Positions 46,380-54,986 of a stretch of DNA of 64,000 nt are shown here, piece by piece. The position numbers were made by a program, and so were the translations under genes. Position 1 is the stretch's first letter, and each line of letters opens with the position of its first letter. Under the pieces are notes generated by a model, which searched no databases, had not been told where the DNA came from, and saw nothing but the letters and a program-made list of their open reading frames with translations. This DNA is from Hungatella sp. UBA4396 (lineage in GTDB: Bacteria > Bacillota > Clostridia > Lachnospirales > Lachnospiraceae), in the NCBI GenBank assembly GCA_002389905.1, contig DGRE01000071.1, forward strand, positions 186,001 through 250,000, in the 5' to 3' direction.

Positions 46380-46889
46380 TTTTCACCCCTTTCCGTACAT
46401 CTCAGTACTCCACCTGAGGGTTCGGGTGGAAGTAATACAAGATTAATACCGGGTACTGAAGGTGTTGTTACAGGAGGTGATTCTACCAAATTAGGTAAGA
46501 ATATGATGGAGTCAATGGGACAAAAAAGATCTACAAAGTGGACTGGTCATCAAGCTCAACATATAATTCCTTCAGAAATGGCAGATCATCAAGTATTACA
46601 AAAAGTTGGTATGGATTTAGATGATGCTTCAAATGGTTTATTCTTACGAACACCAGCAGAGGATATCAGTATTATGTCAAGGCATAGAGGGTATCATTCT
46701 ACCTATAATGAATTTGTAAAAACACAATCAGATGCTATTGATATTACTCAAGATGTTAATACGTTGCAACGACAAGTATTAGATTTACAAAGCAATTTGA
46801 AAAAGCTGCAGCAAAGTGGATTACCGCTTTATCCGAATCAGGGTGCATCAGTTGATTTGTGGCAACGAAGTTTAAATAGAATAAAGTAA
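46380..46889 (+). pseudogene. Orphan toxin C-terminal module, AHH/HNH-nuclease-like
   Basis: An open frame from 46380 with no proper start encodes PPEGSGGSNT, then VVTGGDSTKLGKNMM, then a nuclease-like core HQAQHIIPSEMADH and RHRGYHSTYNEFV. This resembles AHH/HNH-type nuclease tails, with AQH in place of AHH. It lacks the conserved toxin N terminus; an ATG at 46503 could initiate only part of it. The IS110 right end abuts it. It is best read as a silent cassette that could be joined to the full-length toxin. Confidence 0.6.
46414..46428 (+). repeat. 15-bp junction identical to the toxin (copy 2)
   Basis: Same 15 bases as 42492-42506, in the same frame (EGSG), at the start of the orphan toxin tail. 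Confidence 0.85.
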
Positions 46890-46897
46890 AGGAGTAT

Positions 46898-47356
46898 ATG
46901 TTATATATGGATAAGGAAAAAGAAAAAATTATTCAGCAAATGTTATATGAAAAAGATGCTGAGGAAGTATTAAATGAATTACACGATATTAATGACCCTG
47001 AAATACTGTATGTGTATGCCTACAATTATAATTGGGATAATGGGTTTGAGATACCTAAAAATATACTTCTTAAGGAATGCTGTAATCTAAGTACAGCATT
47101 AATGATTTTTTATTCGGCTGATGGATTTAGGTATTTGCAGAATAAAGATGAAAAGAATGATAGCTTAAAGGAATGGTCTATTTTTATTAAAGATTTGTAT
47201 CACATGATACTTGAAAAAAGATTTATAAAAAATGACACAAAATTCGTTCCTCCTTTAAGCAAAGTTCAAATATATAAATTGAAAAAAGATTTAGTTAATG
47301 AAGAATATGTCTTTTTAGAAAGCATAGGAAATAATGATTTGAACATAACTTTATAA
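46898..47356 (+). CDS. DUF4274-like immunity protein
   Basis: A 152-residue soluble protein with YAYNYNWDNGFEIPKNIL and ALMIFYSADGFRYL, a good match to the DUF4274 pattern seen in immunity proteins. It directly follows the orphan nuclease tail, so it is probably its cognate immunity. ATG 46907 is an alternative start; GGAG at 46891-46894 is 3 bases from the first ATG and 12 from the second. Confidence 0.65.
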   Translation: MLYMDKEKEKIIQQMLYEKDAEEVLNELHDINDPEILYVYAYNYNWDNGFEIPKNILLKECCNLSTALMIFYSADGFRYLQNKDEKNDSLKEWSIFIKDLYHMILEKRFIKNDTKFVPPLSKVQIYKLKKDLVNEEYVFLESIGNNDLNITL

Positions 47357-47546
47357 ATACATTTATTAGCCATAATGCTTATAATTATTAAGATTAATTC
47401 ATTAAAGCACTATTGCTTTTGTATGTTTTCAATTTATGAAAACTTTTATGATTGATTTAATGCAAATCGTAATGATGATACCAAGACTTACCGGCTAATG
47501 TTATGTTAAAATAAGAGAATCTTTTTCGCAAAGGAGTCTTTTACCC

Positions 47547-47948
47547 ATGACAAGAGCCGAGAAAAGACAGCTTAAAGCATCGGAGGGTAATCCGTTGCTT
47601 GAGCTGTTGAAAGTACAGAACCACTTTTATAAAACTCTTTGGAGTGACTTTAATCGCATTGCTGACCCGAGGCATGCCAGTTATATCAATTATTCCAGTG
47701 ATATCATGCTGGCCATGCCAATTATGAAAAATATATGTGATATCAGAAGGATGCAAGGTATGACACGGACATTTAATAAGGAGGCATGCATAGCTAACAT
47801 AGCACTGATTACTAACAATGATGGGCTGGAGGAGCTGCCGCACTATGTAACGGTGAATCATTTCATGAGTCGTCTTAACCCAGAAGAACTGTCAGTAATC
47901 AGGGCAAAGATGATCAAGTCCCTGATCCGGAAGAGGAGCTTTCTGTGA
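47547..47948 (+). pseudogene. Truncated transposase remnant
   Basis: A 133-residue N-terminal fragment (RAEKRQLKASEGNPLLELLK, FNRIADPRHASYINYSSDIM) like the start of DDE transposases with an extended N-terminal domain. The frame ends early and the rest of a transposase is missing. The family is not certain. Confidence 0.5.
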
Positions 47949-48218
47949 AAGCCTACCAGCATAGTGCAGTGGCTAAAAAGGGGCAGTAAATCACGAATTC
48001 AATCAACACATTGGAAAAAGCCGTGGCGGAAATACATCGTTTCGAAAGATGCCTCTTATACGATTCCCCCTAAATCCAATACTCAAAATCCATGAGAATG
48101 TGACTGGTGGGATCCTTTGCCAATTGAGCCGGCCACCGTATATGGGGAAGAAATTGTATCAAAAAGAGGCCGGATGTGGCAGTTGGATGATGAAGATGTA
48201 AAGTTATCGGAGGATTAA
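47949..48218 (+). pseudogene. Decayed coding remnant, possible toxin tail
   Basis: One frame reads WRKYIVSKDASYTIPPK, NTQNP, stop at 48093, then ECDWWDPLPIEPATVYGEE and WQLDDEDVKLSED to a stop at 48216. The stop replaces what is probably a tryptophan codon (TGG to TGA). The 259-residue candidate immunity gene begins five bases later, so this may be the remains of its toxin tail. Confidence 0.4.
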
Positions 48219-48222
48219 ATAT

Positions 48223-49002
48223 ATGAATAGAATAAAGATGATAGAAAAAATAATAGGAGAAGCAATTGTATCCTATGGTTTTAGAGTTGAATATACAGAC
48301 GAAGAGGGAGTGGACTTCATTAGAGAGAGAGGGGATTTAAAACAATTCATTTATGTGTATATAGAAAATAATTTACTGCTTCTAAAATATAAAACTAATA
48401 CATACCGTCAATTATCAGTAAACGAAGCGAACCTTTTCTTGCCTGAGGAATCCTTTGCTTATGGGATATTCGATTTTCCTATGCCTGCTTCTCCATGGGT
48501 ATGGAATGATGAGGAAGAATTTGTAGATATTTTGAACACGTTTAAGAATGAAATTTTGACAGATGGATTAAGAGAATTACAGGAATTATCAGAGGTCCAT
48601 TTCCCAGAAGCTATGGTACAAACTAATCGAGAGTTATATGAGAATCATAAAGAACTAGATCTACGATACCGTAATTTATTAAAAATAGATCATTCAACTC
48701 CAACTTTACTGGTAGTGGACACAATCCGTGAGGAAATATTGAAAATCCGTGATTATAATTTTGAAGAAGTAAGACCGATCCTTATTGGGCTGGCGGCAAT
48801 ATATGCAGAGGAACTGGTAGTCCATAGAGAAGAGTGGCAATGGGAATTTGATAATAAGAGTTGTTGGATTAGTACCAAAGGTGGAAGAATAGGGGGGCGT
48901 TATCGTAGAACCTATCCTTTAAATGAGATAATAGGTTATTGGAGTTATAATGATAACGATATTAATGACGAATTCTTTTTGGATGAATTTTTAGATTGCT
49001 AG
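48223..49002 (+). CDS. Candidate immunity protein
   Basis: A 259-residue soluble protein, AT-rich, with FDFPMPASPWVWNDEEEF and KSCWISTKGGRIGGRYRR. Ribosome site TCGGAGGA precedes the ATG. No family recognised. It follows a decayed coding remnant in the same way other immunity genes here follow toxin tails. Confidence 0.5.
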   Translation: MNRIKMIEKIIGEAIVSYGFRVEYTDEEGVDFIRERGDLKQFIYVYIENNLLLLKYKTNTYRQLSVNEANLFLPEESFAYGIFDFPMPASPWVWNDEEEFVDILNTFKNEILTDGLRELQELSEVHFPEAMVQTNRELYENHKELDLRYRNLLKIDHSTPTLLVVDTIREEILKIRDYNFEEVRPILIGLAAIYAEELVVHREEWQWEFDNKSCWISTKGGRIGGRYRRTYPLNEIIGYWSYNDNDINDEFFLDEFLDC

Positions 49003-49334
49003 GGTTATTATATCAATAATATTTAGACTCAGATGCCGAATATTATATGTCAGCCCCTGAGTATTTAGGGATAAAGAGAAGCTGACTTAATCCTTGTATT
49101 ATCTACCCTGAATTATCAGCATATAGTGTTTGAGTTTTTTGTTCTTTTCAGTTTCTTACGTACTTAGTTCCTGACGCAGAAAACAAATGTCATCAACCCT
49201 CCAGGATAAGCATTGGCGGGTTATCACATTTAATTCAATTTCAGCTATATTTAACTAATTTTACAAGAGGATATTAGATACCTAAGGGAACGGAAATGAA
49301 AATAACTAGACCCTAAGTAAGGAAAGGAGATACA
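49003..49334. other. Non-coding gap
   Basis: About 330 bases of AT-rich sequence with stops in all frames. I see no gene, strong hairpin or repeat. Its right end carries the AAAGGAG site of the next gene. Confidence 0.5.
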
Positions 49335-49658
49335 ATTTCAGTTGCAGATGTCGATAAGATAGACGGGATTGCCATGGATAATAAAGATGATCGTAGACTT
49401 ATATTGCTTATTACCGATCATCTTGATTGGGCAGAAGAGTATGAGCACTTGCTACAATTACAAAACAAAATAAATGCATATATTGACTTTTTGGAAAGTG
49501 AGCAATATAAAGATACTTATCCAGAAATACAGTTTGCTACATATTGTATAGAGATACATTTTAGGTATGAGATAACTTTAAACTGTATTAAGTTTCTTGA
49601 TACTATTAATAAGCAGCTTTCTATAAATAATATACTGATTGAGGTAATTGTACTATAA
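49335..49658 (+). CDS. DUF6572-like protein, start codon ATT
   Basis: The frame runs SVADVDKIDGIA, DHLDWAEEYEHLLQLQ, and a C-terminal LSINNILIEVIVL, matching my recollection of DUF6572. The expected initiator position (before SVADVD) is ATT, with AGGAG (49325-49329) five bases upstream, so either a rare ATT start is used or the ATG has mutated. An in-frame ATG at 49374 would drop the conserved 13 residues. From ATT the protein is 107 residues. Often found among immunity gene clusters. Confidence 0.5.
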   Translation: MSVADVDKIDGIAMDNKDDRRLILLITDHLDWAEEYEHLLQLQNKINAYIDFLESEQYKDTYPEIQFATYCIEIHFRYEITLNCIKFLDTINKQLSINNILIEVIVL

Positions 49659-49676
49659 ATATCGAGGTGATATGAG

Positions 49677-50942
49677 ATGAAACGCGGCATCATATTTTTA
49701 TTCTTTGCATTCGTTATTTCCATTATATTATCAAGTTGTGGATCGTCACTTAGCGAAGAAGAACTTCAAAAGCGTGCGGATGATTATTCACTTTTGCTTG
49801 AAACTCTTCAAGCAGTGGGGTATGATAACGACTTTAAGTTGCTTAAAGAGAAAAATTCTATGGAACAGAATTTAAGAAATCTGTGGACGTACTATTTTTC
49901 AGACCATGATTTTACTGCCAGAGATATCCGTAAGAATACTGAATTGCTGATTTTGCTTGGAAACTTTGACTTCATTGCAGAAGGGCTGAAATCCAAAGCC
50001 TCATCCAACAATCCATATTATAACGTTTGGCCGCGTGATAGCCAGTATAATACTAAATCAAAAGCAGTGCTGTTCAGCGACGAAGAAGTTCTGTGGCTTA
50101 TGTTGCTTTTGCCGGACTCTGATATCCCAGAGGAGCACTTAGGGTTGAAGGAGGTTTTAGCTGAATGCGGGGAAAACGTTTTAGGGCAAGATTTGTTCGA
50201 CCCTGGAACAAGCGAGGGCATCTGGTTTTATTATGAAAAAATATGCCCCGGTTTATTAGAGAAAATAGATCCTGATTTTCCGGATTACTTCTCAAATGAG
50301 ATTAAAACCGCCTTTAAAAACGCGGACGACGACCTTCAGAATCGATTTATGCAAGCAATCGACCCTAAAAATTTTAGGAGCATATATTACTCCAAAAGTC
50401 CGGCGCGTGTTTTTTCGTTCGACGAAGCGGAAGAGCTGATGAAAGAGTTTCCCCCTACAGGCTCGTGGGACGGGGGATATATTCGTGTAGTAGATGATCC
50501 TACCTATAGGGAGGGGATTGATAAATATGGGATAAGTGACTATAACATTAATACCTCTGTATATGGCGCTTATACATACGCAAGAGAGTCTGATGCTTTG
50601 GTTCCTGTAATCAATCCGACGGATGCGCGTTTTGCAGTTTATGAGGAATACACGGATGGTGAGTATTATGCCACTTATACTGGCAGTAGAGATTTTGATG
50701 TATATCTTTTGAACTTAAATATCCGCATAGTGAATTTATTAACCGGAGAGGAAATATTCAGCGAGTTGGCACAAAGCAATCCGCCGCCTGACGAAATCTC
50801 ATGGTCTACTTATAATGGGATTGGTGAATTAAGAATAGTTGATGGTAAATATTATTACAATGATTTTGATTGGAGTAGGTACGCGGCTGTGATGGAGGGA
50901 AACGGTGAAACCTCGGTTTCGTCAATCCGACAGGAACGGTAA
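49677..50942 (+). CDS. Lipoprotein of unknown function, 3' end fused into IS91-like remnant
   Basis: A 421-residue protein with signal peptide and lipobox LSSCG (C21). The remainder is soluble, with PTGSWDGGYIRVVDDP and AVYEEYTDGEYYATY. The last residues (SVSSIRQER) are read antisense through the start of an IS91-like remnant, so the native C terminus was probably lost. Function unknown; membrane-attached immunity or defence against injected toxin is possible. Confidence 0.6.
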   Translation: MKRGIIFLFFAFVISIILSSCGSSLSEEELQKRADDYSLLLETLQAVGYDNDFKLLKEKNSMEQNLRNLWTYYFSDHDFTARDIRKNTELLILLGNFDFIAEGLKSKASSNNPYYNVWPRDSQYNTKSKAVLFSDEEVLWLMLLLPDSDIPEEHLGLKEVLAECGENVLGQDLFDPGTSEGIWFYYEKICPGLLEKIDPDFPDYFSNEIKTAFKNADDDLQNRFMQAIDPKNFRSIYYSKSPARVFSFDEAEELMKEFPPTGSWDGGYIRVVDDPTYREGIDKYGISDYNINTSVYGAYTYARESDALVPVINPTDARFAVYEEYTDGEYYATYTGSRDFDVYLLNLNIRIVNLLTGEEIFSELAQSNPPPDEISWSTYNGIGELRIVDGKYYYNDFDWSRYAAVMEGNGETSVSSIRQER

Positions 50943-51279
50943 GCGCATAAACGTCATTATCAACGCAAAATGGAGAGCCATGTATGAGTTTAAAGGACAT
51001 AGAAGTAGAGCGTTCCTGGGAATACTTGACCCCGTAAGAGGGGCAAAAGCGGCTCTTCCAGCGGAAGGGAACAAACTTCATATGTTCACAATGAGGACAG
51101 ACATACATGGCATCGCCAAAGGAAGGGTCGTCACAGTGAATCATCCGGTCAACGTTTTCCATAACGACTTGACGAGGGTGAAGGATGTATAACATTTCTT
51201 CATAATGGTATGAAAAGATTCTTTGTAGTATCTTGGAGCAGAAGATGTTGATTTTATCCGATTGGATGAAGCAGCCCAT
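50938..51279 (-). pseudogene. IS91-like transposase remnant (zinc domain)
   Basis: On the minus strand the frame reads MENVDRMIHCDDPSFGDAMY, VCPHCEHMKFVPFRWKSRFC, RSTSMSFKL, the N-terminal zinc-binding part of IS91/IS801-type transposases. The catalytic Y1/HUH part is missing and the later zinc cysteine is changed (CPSYG). A truncated remnant. Confidence 0.65.
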
Positions 51280-51735
51280 TTTATTCCATCTGCAATGGAG
51301 GTGTGGGAAGGCAGACAGACAGGGGCGATTTGATCTGATGGAACTACGCTGCTACAGAAGTCTTAAGAATACGAAACGGCTGGAGCGAAGCCTCGGTACA
51401 TTAGGCGGCACTGAAGGAAATATCATGAGAAAAACGGGAGACAATGATACCGGAGGACTTATGCTATTTTTGGATTTGCCACGCCGCAGGCCATTTACAA
51501 CTGGCAGCCGGATGAGTGCCAGTGCCTAATAATAGAAGACTGGTGGAATAAACCCTACAAATATCGACCGAAACTTACATATAAACGACATTTAATTACA
51601 TATTGCCGCTATTTTTCAAAAAAGAAGCTATAATAATAAAGACTATTCCAGTGATTTAGGTTGAAAAACATATAGCTGCATAATGAAGGGGCAGCATTGG
51701 AATAAGAGGGGGAAAAAGAGAATGGAGGAATGCCA
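51280..51735. other. Remnant-rich gap with trace of an XRE-type HTH
   Basis: About 450 bases without an intact gene. One plus-strand frame near 51465-51520 reads AIFGFATPQAIYNWQ, like the recognition helix of XRE regulators, then degenerates. No other structure was found except the AT-rich promoter-like stretch near 51600-51650 before the next gene. Confidence 0.3.
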
Positions 51736-52674
51736 ATGGAAGAAGAGCAGCAGATAGTAAGTGATTGGAAATCCGAATTATTTGTAGGAAAGAATTACTA
51801 CTATTATAAAAACAAATGGCAGGGTAAACCGGAGCATCAGAGCTTTACCAGTTGGAACTGGACAGCATTTATTTTTCCGGTTTACTGGCTGGCATACAGA
51901 AAGATGTATCTGGAAGCTTTTTTATATGGGCTTATTGCCCTTGTTGTATGGATCATTCCAGGGGGAGGATTGATCGTTGGTATATTCGCGGGAATATACG
52001 CCAATTTTTATTACCGCAAAAAGGCATTGAAAGTTATTGGGGAAACCTCTGGAATGATGGATGACGAGGCAAGACAGTATATAAACAAACGGGGCGGTAC
52101 AAGTGTTCCAGGTGTTTTTGTTACTGCAGGCATTACTGTTTTTCTCGCTATTTCTGTAATCGCCGGACTTGTATTGTTTTCTTCAGGAGAAGAGAAAAAT
52201 TATTTACGGATTGGGGAGCCCAACACTTTTACAGTATATGATGTATCGGTTACTTTTCCTGATGGCTGGAAAGAAACGAAAGAGGAAACTCCTTATGATC
52301 TGGAGTGCTTTTCACGCTCGGAAGATTCGGGAACGGGAATTTTCATTTATGAAGCAGCAGATGTGGGGGAAGGTGAAGGTCCTGAAGCTATTTTAGAAAT
52401 GCAGATTGACTACATAGAATCACAGACAAAGAACGTTACACTTGTAGAGGAGCTGAAGGATGAGGAGGTTGAAGGCAAAAGAATCAGGACAGTGGTGTAT
52501 TCTGGTGAGAATACTTTAAGACTTTACTATATTTTTTCTTTGGTGGAGTTTGAGGAATCTGATAAATTTGTATTTGTACTACAGACCAGCCTTCCAAGCT
52601 CCTACAATAGAGAGAAATCCACATTGGCCTGGATAGTAAGTACCTGTACGCTGAATCAGGAAAATGATTCTTAA
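51736..52674 (+). CDS. DUF2628 membrane protein with external domain
   Basis: A 312-residue protein. The N-terminal DUF2628 part (SWNWTAFIFPVYWLAYRKMY) has two closely spaced transmembrane segments near 35-90; a third helix lies near 121-142; the C-terminal ~165 residues are outside and beta-rich, resembling PsbP/DcrB-like folds. The ATG at 51736 is chosen because GGAGG lies seven bases upstream; an ATG six bases earlier is too close. Role unknown. Confidence 0.65.
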   Translation: MEEEQQIVSDWKSELFVGKNYYYYKNKWQGKPEHQSFTSWNWTAFIFPVYWLAYRKMYLEAFLYGLIALVVWIIPGGGLIVGIFAGIYANFYYRKKALKVIGETSGMMDDEARQYINKRGGTSVPGVFVTAGITVFLAISVIAGLVLFSSGEEKNYLRIGEPNTFTVYDVSVTFPDGWKETKEETPYDLECFSRSEDSGTGIFIYEAADVGEGEGPEAILEMQIDYIESQTKNVTLVEELKDEEVEGKRIRTVVYSGENTLRLYYIFSLVEFEESDKFVFVLQTSLPSSYNREKSTLAWIVSTCTLNQENDS

Positions 52675-52727
52675 TGGGAACACAGATCTGAAATATAAAA
52701 ATTTAACTATAACAGGAGATTATAATA

Positions 52728-53507
52728 ATGCAGACATATTTTGAAAAGATGAATGAAAGTTACATTGATAAGCACTACCCGGAACGTTCGGTATTTTCTT
52801 CTATTAATAAATCCGGTCAGAAAAGTGGAATCGGTGTTTACGTTCTTCTTGGCGCTTTTGCACTGATGACAGGAGCAGCCATGATCTGGTCAATTAAGAA
52901 TCTGATGGAATTCATGAAAGAAGGAGAATCGGATATGATGGCTCCGGGACTGACTATCATTGGAATCTGTTTTTTACTTTTTGCAGTTTCACTTTTTGGT
53001 ATAATCATTACAGCAAAACGAAACCGCGCAGGTGTGGAAGGCCTGATCAAAAAAAGTGCTAAAAACAGCCGGTGCAGTGAAAGTGACATTCGTGAATTTG
53101 AGCGTCAGGCAATGGCTTCAGATAGTTATATTCTCAAGCTTATGGGAACAGCGAAAGCAGTATTGACCGGGAGCAAAGATGGGATATTAACCAGGGATTT
53201 TATTTATCTGGACAATGTGAAACATATTATTATGAAGCGCAGCGATATTATAGGGGCACTCCTTGTACAGCGTACATATTATATTTCTGTAGGAAATTCC
53301 AGAAAAGCTGTTAATTATTTAACGGCTACACTGATCTCAAATAAAGGGATCGACACTCTGGCAGAGGTTACCATTGAGGCGGGAAAAGCACTTTTGGATC
53401 TGTTGAAGGAAGAAAATTCACAGATTGATGTAAATGATTTTACCGTTATGAACGAAAAAGAATATACAAAATATTGTAAAGAAAAATTTTCTGCTTACCT
53501 CAATTAA
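52728..53507 (+). CDS. Two-helix membrane protein of unknown function
   Basis: A 259-residue protein with transmembrane helices near 34-54 and 72-94 and a cytosolic C-terminal domain of about 165 residues (SDSYILKLMGTAKAVLTG). AGGAG site upstream. It follows the DUF2628 gene by 53 bases and may form a unit with it. No family recognised. Confidence 0.6.
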   Translation: MQTYFEKMNESYIDKHYPERSVFSSINKSGQKSGIGVYVLLGAFALMTGAAMIWSIKNLMEFMKEGESDMMAPGLTIIGICFLLFAVSLFGIIITAKRNRAGVEGLIKKSAKNSRCSESDIREFERQAMASDSYILKLMGTAKAVLTGSKDGILTRDFIYLDNVKHIIMKRSDIIGALLVQRTYYISVGNSRKAVNYLTATLISNKGIDTLAEVTIEAGKALLDLLKEENSQIDVNDFTVMNEKEYTKYCKEKFSAYLN

Positions 53508-53561
53508 ATGTGCATAAAAGTTTGGTTATTGTTTTTCATAATTAAAGATTAAGAGAATTCT

Positions 53562-53603
53562 AATGGAATAATAAAATAAAATCATTTTATTATTCCATTT
53601 TTT
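53562..53603. terminator. Terminator before LytTR regulator 2
   Basis: AATGGAATAATAAAAT (53562-53577) pairs perfectly with 53584-53599 and is followed by a T run. It ends the membrane-protein pair. Being AT-rich, it is long but only moderately stable. Confidence 0.7.
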
Positions 53604-53691
53604 AGAAAAAAGTAGTAGAATATAAACAATGTAATAAAATATGTTTGTTCCAGCAGACTTCTTAATGTTTCAGTAAAATGGAGCTGTCAAA

Positions 53692-53829
53692 ATGGAACAA
53701 AAGTGGGGTTATGAGTTAATACAAATGTATAATCTGTCTGGAGAAAACGGTCTTAAACTTCTGCAGTTCCTGATGACTGAGATATCCAGGCAGGAAAAAG
53801 CTGGAGGAGAGAGCGTATGCTTGATATAG
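53692..53829 (+). CDS. Small ORF overlapping LytTR regulator 2
   Basis: A 45-codon frame, MEQKWGYELIQMYNLSGENG at the start and ESVCLI at the end, with GGAG nine bases before its ATG. Its stop lies 13 bases inside the regulator gene, and the regulator ribosome site GGAGGAGAG is inside it, a layout typical of translational coupling. Product unknown; it could be a small adaptor. Confidence 0.4.
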   Translation: MEQKWGYELIQMYNLSGENGLKLLQFLMTEISRQEKAGGESVCLI

Positions 53830-54527
53830 CAGTATGCGATGATGAACGTTATCAGTTGGGAAACATGGAATCGCTTCTTGGCAATTTGGGAAAGAAGATT
53901 AATCTTTCCATAGAGATTGATACGTATGAATCGGGAGAGGCCCTGTTGGATTCCATGAGAAAAGGGATGCGGTATGATCTTATTTATCTGGATATTGAAC
54001 TGAGCGGTATGAATGGACTGGAGACGGCGGAACGGATCAGAGAAATTGACTGGCATGTTCCTTTGGTTTATGTGACATACCATGATAGTTATATGATAGA
54101 CACCTTTTGCGTAACACCCAGCGGGTTTATTGTCAAGCCGGTAGATGCCAGAGAATTTGAAAAAACATTTAAACGTATCTGTAAGAGACTTATGGACAAA
54201 GATGAATATTACCGGTTTCAGTACGATAAAAAGCCGTACAAAATCCCTCTGCGGGATATCAAATATTTTGAGAGCAATTTAAGGCAGATTGAGATCGTGT
54301 GGGAGGGAGGCAGATGCCGCCTCTATAAGAAGATGCAGGAAATTGAAGAAGAACTGGGAGAGTATGGAAGGCATTTTTTAAGGGTGCACAGGTCTTATCT
54401 GGTTAATTACAGTTATGTGGAAAAACTCACATACTATTATGTGATGCTGGAGACGGGAGAAAAACTGCCCATAAGTCGTGGGAAAAGAGTGGAGTTGGAA
54501 AAGAAGCTGCTTCAGTTATTGGAGTAG
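53817..54527 (+). CDS. LytTR-family response regulator 2
   Basis: A 236-residue response regulator clearly related to the one at 19855. Receiver 1-120 has VCDDE, phosphoacceptor IYLDIELSGMNG and FIVKPV; the LytTR domain at 135-235 has IKYFESNLRQIEIVW and FLRVHRSYLVN. No histidine kinase is adjacent. Lying near the right edge of the island it mirrors regulator 1 at the left edge. Confidence 0.88.
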   Translation: MLDIAVCDDERYQLGNMESLLGNLGKKINLSIEIDTYESGEALLDSMRKGMRYDLIYLDIELSGMNGLETAERIREIDWHVPLVYVTYHDSYMIDTFCVTPSGFIVKPVDAREFEKTFKRICKRLMDKDEYYRFQYDKKPYKIPLRDIKYFESNLRQIEIVWEGGRCRLYKKMQEIEEELGEYGRHFLRVHRSYLVNYSYVEKLTYYYVMLETGEKLPISRGKRVELEKKLLQLLE

Positions 54528-54842
54528 CGGGAACAAGACGCTGCAAATGTCCATGGGAGATGTGCAGTCTTTTGGAGCAGAGGCGGCCAAGAAGAGCTTT
54601 GTGGAAAATATCGAGAAAATTGAGCTGTTAGTGAAGAAGGATATTTCGGAAATTTTGATTTATTGAAAGACGGAGATACATCTGATGAAAGTATTTCTTC
54701 AGAACAAATAGATTTAAGTTCCATGAAAATCCTGGGTTATATTCCTCCAGAAGAACTTTTAGAGGAATATGATACCTATTGCCGCTAACTCTGAATTTAG
54801 ATCGAGTCCGCTTACTTATAAAAGTCACAAGTCTTCTATATC
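54528..54842 (+). pseudogene. Frameshifted coding remnant
   Basis: One frame reads DVQSFGAEAAKKSFVENIEK and LLVKKD; after a shift of frame a second reads EEGYFGNFDLLKDGDTS and GYIPPEELLEEYDTYCR to a stop at about 54788. The two may be halves of one decayed gene. No family is recognised. Confidence 0.3.
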
Positions 54843-54938
54843 CACATCAGAGATTGATACCTCCATGAAGTATCATACAGCCTGGAGCTGACTCACATTG
54901 ACGTAAGAAATATTCCCGGAATGGGAAAGAATCCATAA
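54843..54938 (+). pseudogene. Decayed copy of the mocA 3' end
   Basis: Ninety-six bases align without gaps to 19564-19659, the last 32 codons of mocA; 85 of 96 match by eye. Translation YLHEVSYSLEL and IDVRNIPGMG mirrors the mocA tail, but TTA has become TGA near the start. It is followed by a related terminator. This marks the right edge of the island. Confidence 0.8.
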
Positions 54939-54981
54939 AAATACCGCTGTCCGGCAGATAACCAGAACAGCGGTATTTTTT
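54937..54981. terminator. Terminator copy at island right edge
   Basis: AAATACCGCTGT pairs with ACAGCGGTATTT, as in the mocA terminator, with runs of A before and T after. It can also end the minus-strand ABC operon. Confidence 0.8.
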
Positions 54982-54986
54982 CAATA

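Larger units (their letters stand above)
44765..46390 (+). mobile_element. IS110-family element
   Basis: Boundaries are estimated from a 9-bp inverted pair, AGGGGTGAA (44765-44773) and TTCACCCCT (46382-46390), enclosing one IS110-type transposase. A long ~330-base leader precedes the gene and only about 60 bases follow it. In IS110 (not IS1111) elements the bridge RNA lies in that left leader, so 44780-45095 is the candidate. Exact tips are uncertain because IS110 elements make no clear target duplication. Confidence 0.6.

Noticed and set aside
51233..51529. Plus-strand 98-codon frame
   Set aside because: Lies across transposase and HTH remnants, no ribosome site and no recognisable sequence.
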